A stretch of 64,000 bases of DNA, taken from assembly GCA_964441755.1 (NCBI GenBank), contig CAYTVG010000001.1, positions 434,001-498,000 on the forward strand, read 5' to 3'. The DNA is from JAUMBM01 sp964441755 (lineage in GTDB: Bacteria; Bacteroidota; Bacteroidia; Chitinophagales; Saprospiraceae). This document shows, in pieces, positions 62,201 to 64,000 of the stretch. How positions within the stretch are numbered: the stretch's first letter is position 1; each line of letters starts with the position of its first letter. Both the position numbers and the translations under genes were made by a program. The notes under the pieces were generated by a model. That model made no database searches and had not been told where the DNA came from. It worked only from the letters and a program-made list of their open reading frames with translations.

Positions 62201-62603
62201 GGGTGAGCCGGTCCCATACATCTTTATAGCGCATGACCGTCGACCGGCACGCCTGGTTGTACTCGTCGACCGTGATTTTGTGGCCAATGTCCTCTTTGGT
62301 GATACCCAACTCTTTTTCCACCTGCAGCTCTATGGGCAGGCCATGGGTATCCCAGCCACCTTTGCGCTCTACCCGCCTGCCTTTCAGCGTCTGGTAGCGG
62401 CAAAAAACATCCTTGACGGTGCGCGCCATCACGTGGTGAATGCCGGGCATACCGTTGGCAGAGGGCGGCCCTTCGTAAAAAACAAAGCTGTTGGCAGCAT
62501 CCCGCTGCGCAATGCTGCGCTCAAAAACGGATGCAGATTCCCAAAACTGAAGAATTTCCCTGTCTATACCGGGAAGATCGAGTTGTTTGTATTCCTTGTA
62601 CAT
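59235..62603 (-). CDS. ileS: Isoleucyl-tRNA synthetase
   Basis: 1122 residues from the ATG at 62603 (MYKEYKQLDLPGIDREIL); the upstream extension in frame is low-complexity and not typical. The class I signature is PSANGMPGIHH (HIGH variant), and KMSKS occurs as GNKMSKSKGN. A large CP1 editing domain lies between them, and the C-terminal ~250 residues are the anticodon-binding region. It charges tRNA-Ile, with editing of valine. The length matches the long (eukaryote-like) IleS group seen in Bacteroidota rather than the ~940-residue E. coli form. Confidence 0.95.
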   Translation of the reverse strand: MYKEYKQLDLPGIDREILQFWESASVFERSIAQRDAANSFVFYEGPPSANGMPGIHHVMARTVKDVFCRYQTLKGRRVERKGGWDTHGLPIELQVEKELGITKEDIGHKITVDEYNQACRSTVMRYKDVWDRLTHLMGYWVDLEHPYVTFHNEYIETVWFLLKRLYDKGYLYKGYTIQPYSPAAGTGLSTHELNQPGTYQDVTDTTAVGMFKLIRNEDSAWLFEDDEEDVRILAWTTTPWTLPSNTALAVGPDIQYVKIRTHNPYTKAAVSVVLAEALVSKWLGGKNQPEAEGQSAPFAGSRLSGLRYEQLLPYVQPAEGDAFRVITGDFVTTEDGTGIVHIAPSFGADDMKVARQHGIGSLTLVDRQGKFTDEVGEFAGRYVKNYKNEADYQSVDVDIAIKLKTEGKAFNVQKYVHAYPHCWRTDKPILYYPLDSWFVAASRAKERMFELNKTISWKPAATGEGRFGKWLENLQDWNLSRSRYWGIPLPIWRNADGSLERCIGSMAELREAAAATAALLQAEAVSSRLTAAERAAIAEGCRLVEQPTFDLHRPYIDQLILLSEDGQPMYRETDLVDVWFDSGSMPYAQWGLDLEKLRRGDERPFNAPFDKSYPADFIAEGVDQTRGWFYTLHAIAVMCFDSVAYRNVVSNGLVLDKQGNKMSKSKGNIVDPFSTLNTYGADATRWYMLSNAQPWDNLKFDLDGVMETRNKLFGTLYNTYNFFAMYANLDNWVMDEQGLIAVAERPELDRWIISKLNSLVAAYGEAMDDYEPTKAARLIETFVDEHLSNWYVRLSRRRFWRGELSADKVAAYQTLYECLTVTSQLIASLAPFFGDWLYRNLTEPVRAKQGEREGFLYRDSVHLTDLSRAVPAHIDLALEKRMDYAQRICSLAFSIRKKEKIRVRQPLSTLLLPVLDASFIAEVSGVKELIQSEINVKQVEYLTDASGLLKKSAKANFKTLGSKLGKDMKEVAARIAGLSNEEINALEKTGSLSMAVDDKTYEIGPEDILVSTEDLPGLKTASDGELTVALDLALSEELLAEGTARDLVNRIQNLRKELDLNITDRIRVAIEQHPAVMAAVTQFGDYIRGEVLAEELAWADSLPDNQVELSDEVSLGIRVQAL

Positions 62604-62976
62604 GCCTGTATAGCTGTTTTTCGCCTTTTGGCGGCACAAAGTTAATACAAATTGGCCTGCATGCACAGGGTTTTGTGCCGCTTTGCGCAGCGGCACATAT
62701 TTTGCCGGAGGCTGGCGTAAAAATCCCTTCGAGCGGCATTAGCCGCTCAAAAATCCTTGCAGGCGGCTATGCCCCTGCCCGCTTTTTACGCCTGCGGCCA
62801 AAAGCCCCTGCCTGCTTTTTACGCCTGCGGCCAAAAGCCCCTGCCTGCTTTTGCGCCTACGGCAAAAAAGCCCCTGCCTGCTTTTGCGCCTACGGCCAAA
62901 AGCCCCTGCCCGCTTTTGCGCCTTTGAAGGCGCCCGGCCACCGCCGCAGACGGCGCCCGCGGCGCAACCCCGGCAC
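62604..62976. other. Intergenic region with 33-bp minisatellite
   Basis: 373 bp between ileS and the ABC permease. It starts with a leader for ileS, then GAGCGGC-ATTA-GCCGCTC (62731-62748), then the tandem 33-bp repeats. No gene is supported; frames through the repeats on either strand are repeat-driven. Confidence 0.6.
62771..62923. repeat. 33-bp tandem repeat, ~4.7 copies
   Basis: Units start at 62771, 62804, 62837, 62870 and 62902 (last one partial). The consensus opens GCCCCTGCCTGCTTTT and ends GCGGCCAAAA; units differ by 1-4 bases, and one is 32 bp. Period 33 is a multiple of 3, which creates repeated 11-residue frames on both strands, but no gene. Confidence 0.92.
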
Positions 62977-64000
62977 CTATTGCAGCGTCTTCCGGTAGTT
63001 CCACACCGCCCAGCTGTTGAAAAATATGCCAAACAAACCCATCGCCCCCAACTGCGGCCACATGTCCGACAGCTTGCTCTCCTTGAGGGCAATCATACGG
63101 ATGGTTTCCACAAAATAAGTAGGCGGATTGAAGGCTGCCAGCCACTGTGCCCAGCCGGGCATCGATTCGACCGGCGTATACAGGCCGCTCATGAGCACGA
63201 AAATCATGACGGCAAAAAAACTCATCAGACTCGCCTGCTGCTGTGTATCTGCATAGGTAGATATCAACAGCCCAATGCCCAACACGCCGGGCAGGTATAC
63301 AGCCGACACCGCAAACAAGGTCAACAGGCTGCCCCGGGGCCATACACCAAAAAACAGGTAGCCTACCACCAGCCCCACGCCCAGTACCACCAGCCCCAGC
63401 ACCCAAAAAGGAATCAGCTTCCCCAGTATGAAATCGCGCTTGCTGATGGGCGTCACATTGAGCTGTTCGATGGTGCCCACCTCTTTCTCCCGCACAATAT
63501 TGAGCGCCGTCAGGAAAGAGCCTACCATGGTCACCAATATGGCCAGTATGCCCGGCACCATAAAAGCTTTATAGTTGAAAAAGGGGTTGAACAAAAACAG
63601 CGGCTCAGTATGGATGACAGGCAGCGGCAACAGGCGGGTATCTCCCAGCACAGCCGACCGCTGCGCTTGTATGAAGGTGCGCAGAATGGCTGCCGCATAG
63701 GCACCCCCCAGACTGCCGCGCACGCCATTGGCTGCATTGGCGCTCAGCGAAAATACAGGCTTTTCGTCCCGCAGTAGCTGTCGCTCAAAACCAGCAGGGA
63801 TCTCAAGGATCACATCTGCTGCATCTTTCTCCACTACCGCCAGCGCTTCAGCGTAAGTACCGGCGTACTCACTGATGCGAAAGTAGTTGGAGGCAGCCAA
63901 CTGCCGTACCAGCCGCCCCGACAGCTCCGAACGATCATTGTCTACAACGGCCAGGTAAATGTTCTTAACTTCATAGTCTGCAGCCAACGGCAATAGCAGC
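62977..64000 (-). CDS. ABC-2 type transporter permease (5' end cut by window)
   Basis: 338+ residues visible. The beginning resembles the family interior (MPLAADYEVKNIYLAVVDND), so the true start lies beyond 64000. An extracytoplasmic loop of ~110 residues is followed by five or six membrane helices, with NIVREKEVGTIEQLNVTPI between two of them, typical of the YhhJ/YbhS ABC-2 permease group used for drug or glycan export. The C-terminus (FFNSWAVWNYRKTLQ) is complete. The partner ATPase is not visible. Downstream lie the minisatellite and ileS. Confidence 0.88.
   Translation of the reverse strand, partial: LLLPLAADYEVKNIYLAVVDNDRSELSGRLVRQLAASNYFRISEYAGTYAEALAVVEKDAADVILEIPAGFERQLLRDEKPVFSLSANAANGVRGSLGGAYAAAILRTFIQAQRSAVLGDTRLLPLPVIHTEPLFLFNPFFNYKAFMVPGILAILVTMVGSFLTALNIVREKEVGTIEQLNVTPISKRDFILGKLIPFWVLGLVVLGVGLVVGYLFFGVWPRGSLLTLFAVSAVYLPGVLGIGLLISTYADTQQQASLMSFFAVMIFVLMSGLYTPVESMPGWAQWLAAFNPPTYFVETIRMIALKESKLSDMWPQLGAMGLFGIFFNSWAVWNYRKTLQ

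Noticed and set aside
60705..62645. 646-codon open frame on the strand opposite ileS
   Set aside because: It is entirely antisense to an unmistakable ileS, has no recognisable domain, and its length follows from the codon bias of ileS.
62771..62923. 33-bp repeats as a CRISPR array
   Set aside because: Units are directly adjacent with no unique spacers, and no cas genes are in the window.
62851..63777. 308-codon + strand frame over the ABC permease and repeats
   Set aside because: Antisense to the permease; its N-terminal part is repeat-derived and its composition (His/Gln-rich) is not protein-like.

Overview
The window looks like a chromosomal segment from a member of the Bacteroidota, probably the Saprospiria/Lewinella side, although species-level placement is not possible from the sequence alone. 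The evidence is lineage-specific: several secreted proteins end in type IX secretion (T9SS) sorting domains, a GldB-type gliding lipoprotein is present, and DUF2911, DUF6702, DUF4175 and DUF2805 proteins occur. Promoters resemble the Bacteroidota TTTG-N(19-21)-TAnnTTTG pattern (clearest before the tRNA gene), and classical Shine-Dalgarno sequences are scarce. No rRNA operon, prophage, insertion sequence or CRISPR array was seen.

Layout. 0.1-5.1 kb: a TPR/membrane protein, a nucleotidyltransferase, then a T9SS-exported Omp28/thioredoxin-like protein with a small T9SS partner. 5.1-17 kb: a divergent Nramp-family protein, a very large DUF4175 coiled-coil membrane protein, an RsbW-like ATPase, ybeY, an lpxD-like acyltransferase, a divergent alkane-hydroxylase/ferredoxin-reductase pair, pheS and hisS. 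17-24 kb: a second Omp28-like plus small-partner pair, a Trk/Ktr potassium uptake pair, a GT39-like glycosyltransferase and a CAU tRNA. 24-31 kb: nadE, comM, the mgsA-DUF6702-yidD cluster, a DUF2911 protein and an SdiA-regulated-type protein. 31-40.7 kb: two tandem paralogous T9SS repeat proteins, nitroreductase, tatA, a 2OG-Fe(II) oxygenase, gldB, an outer-membrane barrel and nadC.

40.8-48.8 kb is the most accessory-looking part. It has a SulP transporter and a CstB-like persulfide dioxygenase/rhodanese, a 1-kb gene-free region dense in palindromes with an exact 70-bp tandem duplication, an orphan hypE, a convergent AntA-type antirepressor-domain gene and a secreted N-formylglutamate-amidohydrolase-like protein. 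Two inverted repeats with the same geometry (AATAT[A/T]TGTT-N19-AACA[T/A]ATATT) sit upstream of hypE and of the AntA-type gene and so bracket this convergent pair. 48.8-64 kb returns to housekeeping: a beta-CASP hydrolase, lptG-like permease, tgt, rodA, a SPOR-like protein, deoC, DUF2805, ferritin, an Ig-like lipoprotein, a LysM/BON protein, ileS and a 5'-truncated ABC-2 permease. A 33-bp minisatellite lies between the last two.

How the genes work together. Envelope functions dominate: T9SS cargo, LPS acylation and transport, RodA, TatA, YidD, SPOR and LysM proteins. A second theme is redox and sulfur chemistry: CxxC-bearing exported thioredoxin-like proteins, CstB-like/SulP, AlkB with its likely reductase, ferritin and HypE. 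Function calls rest on recognised motifs and family knowledge; no database search was run.
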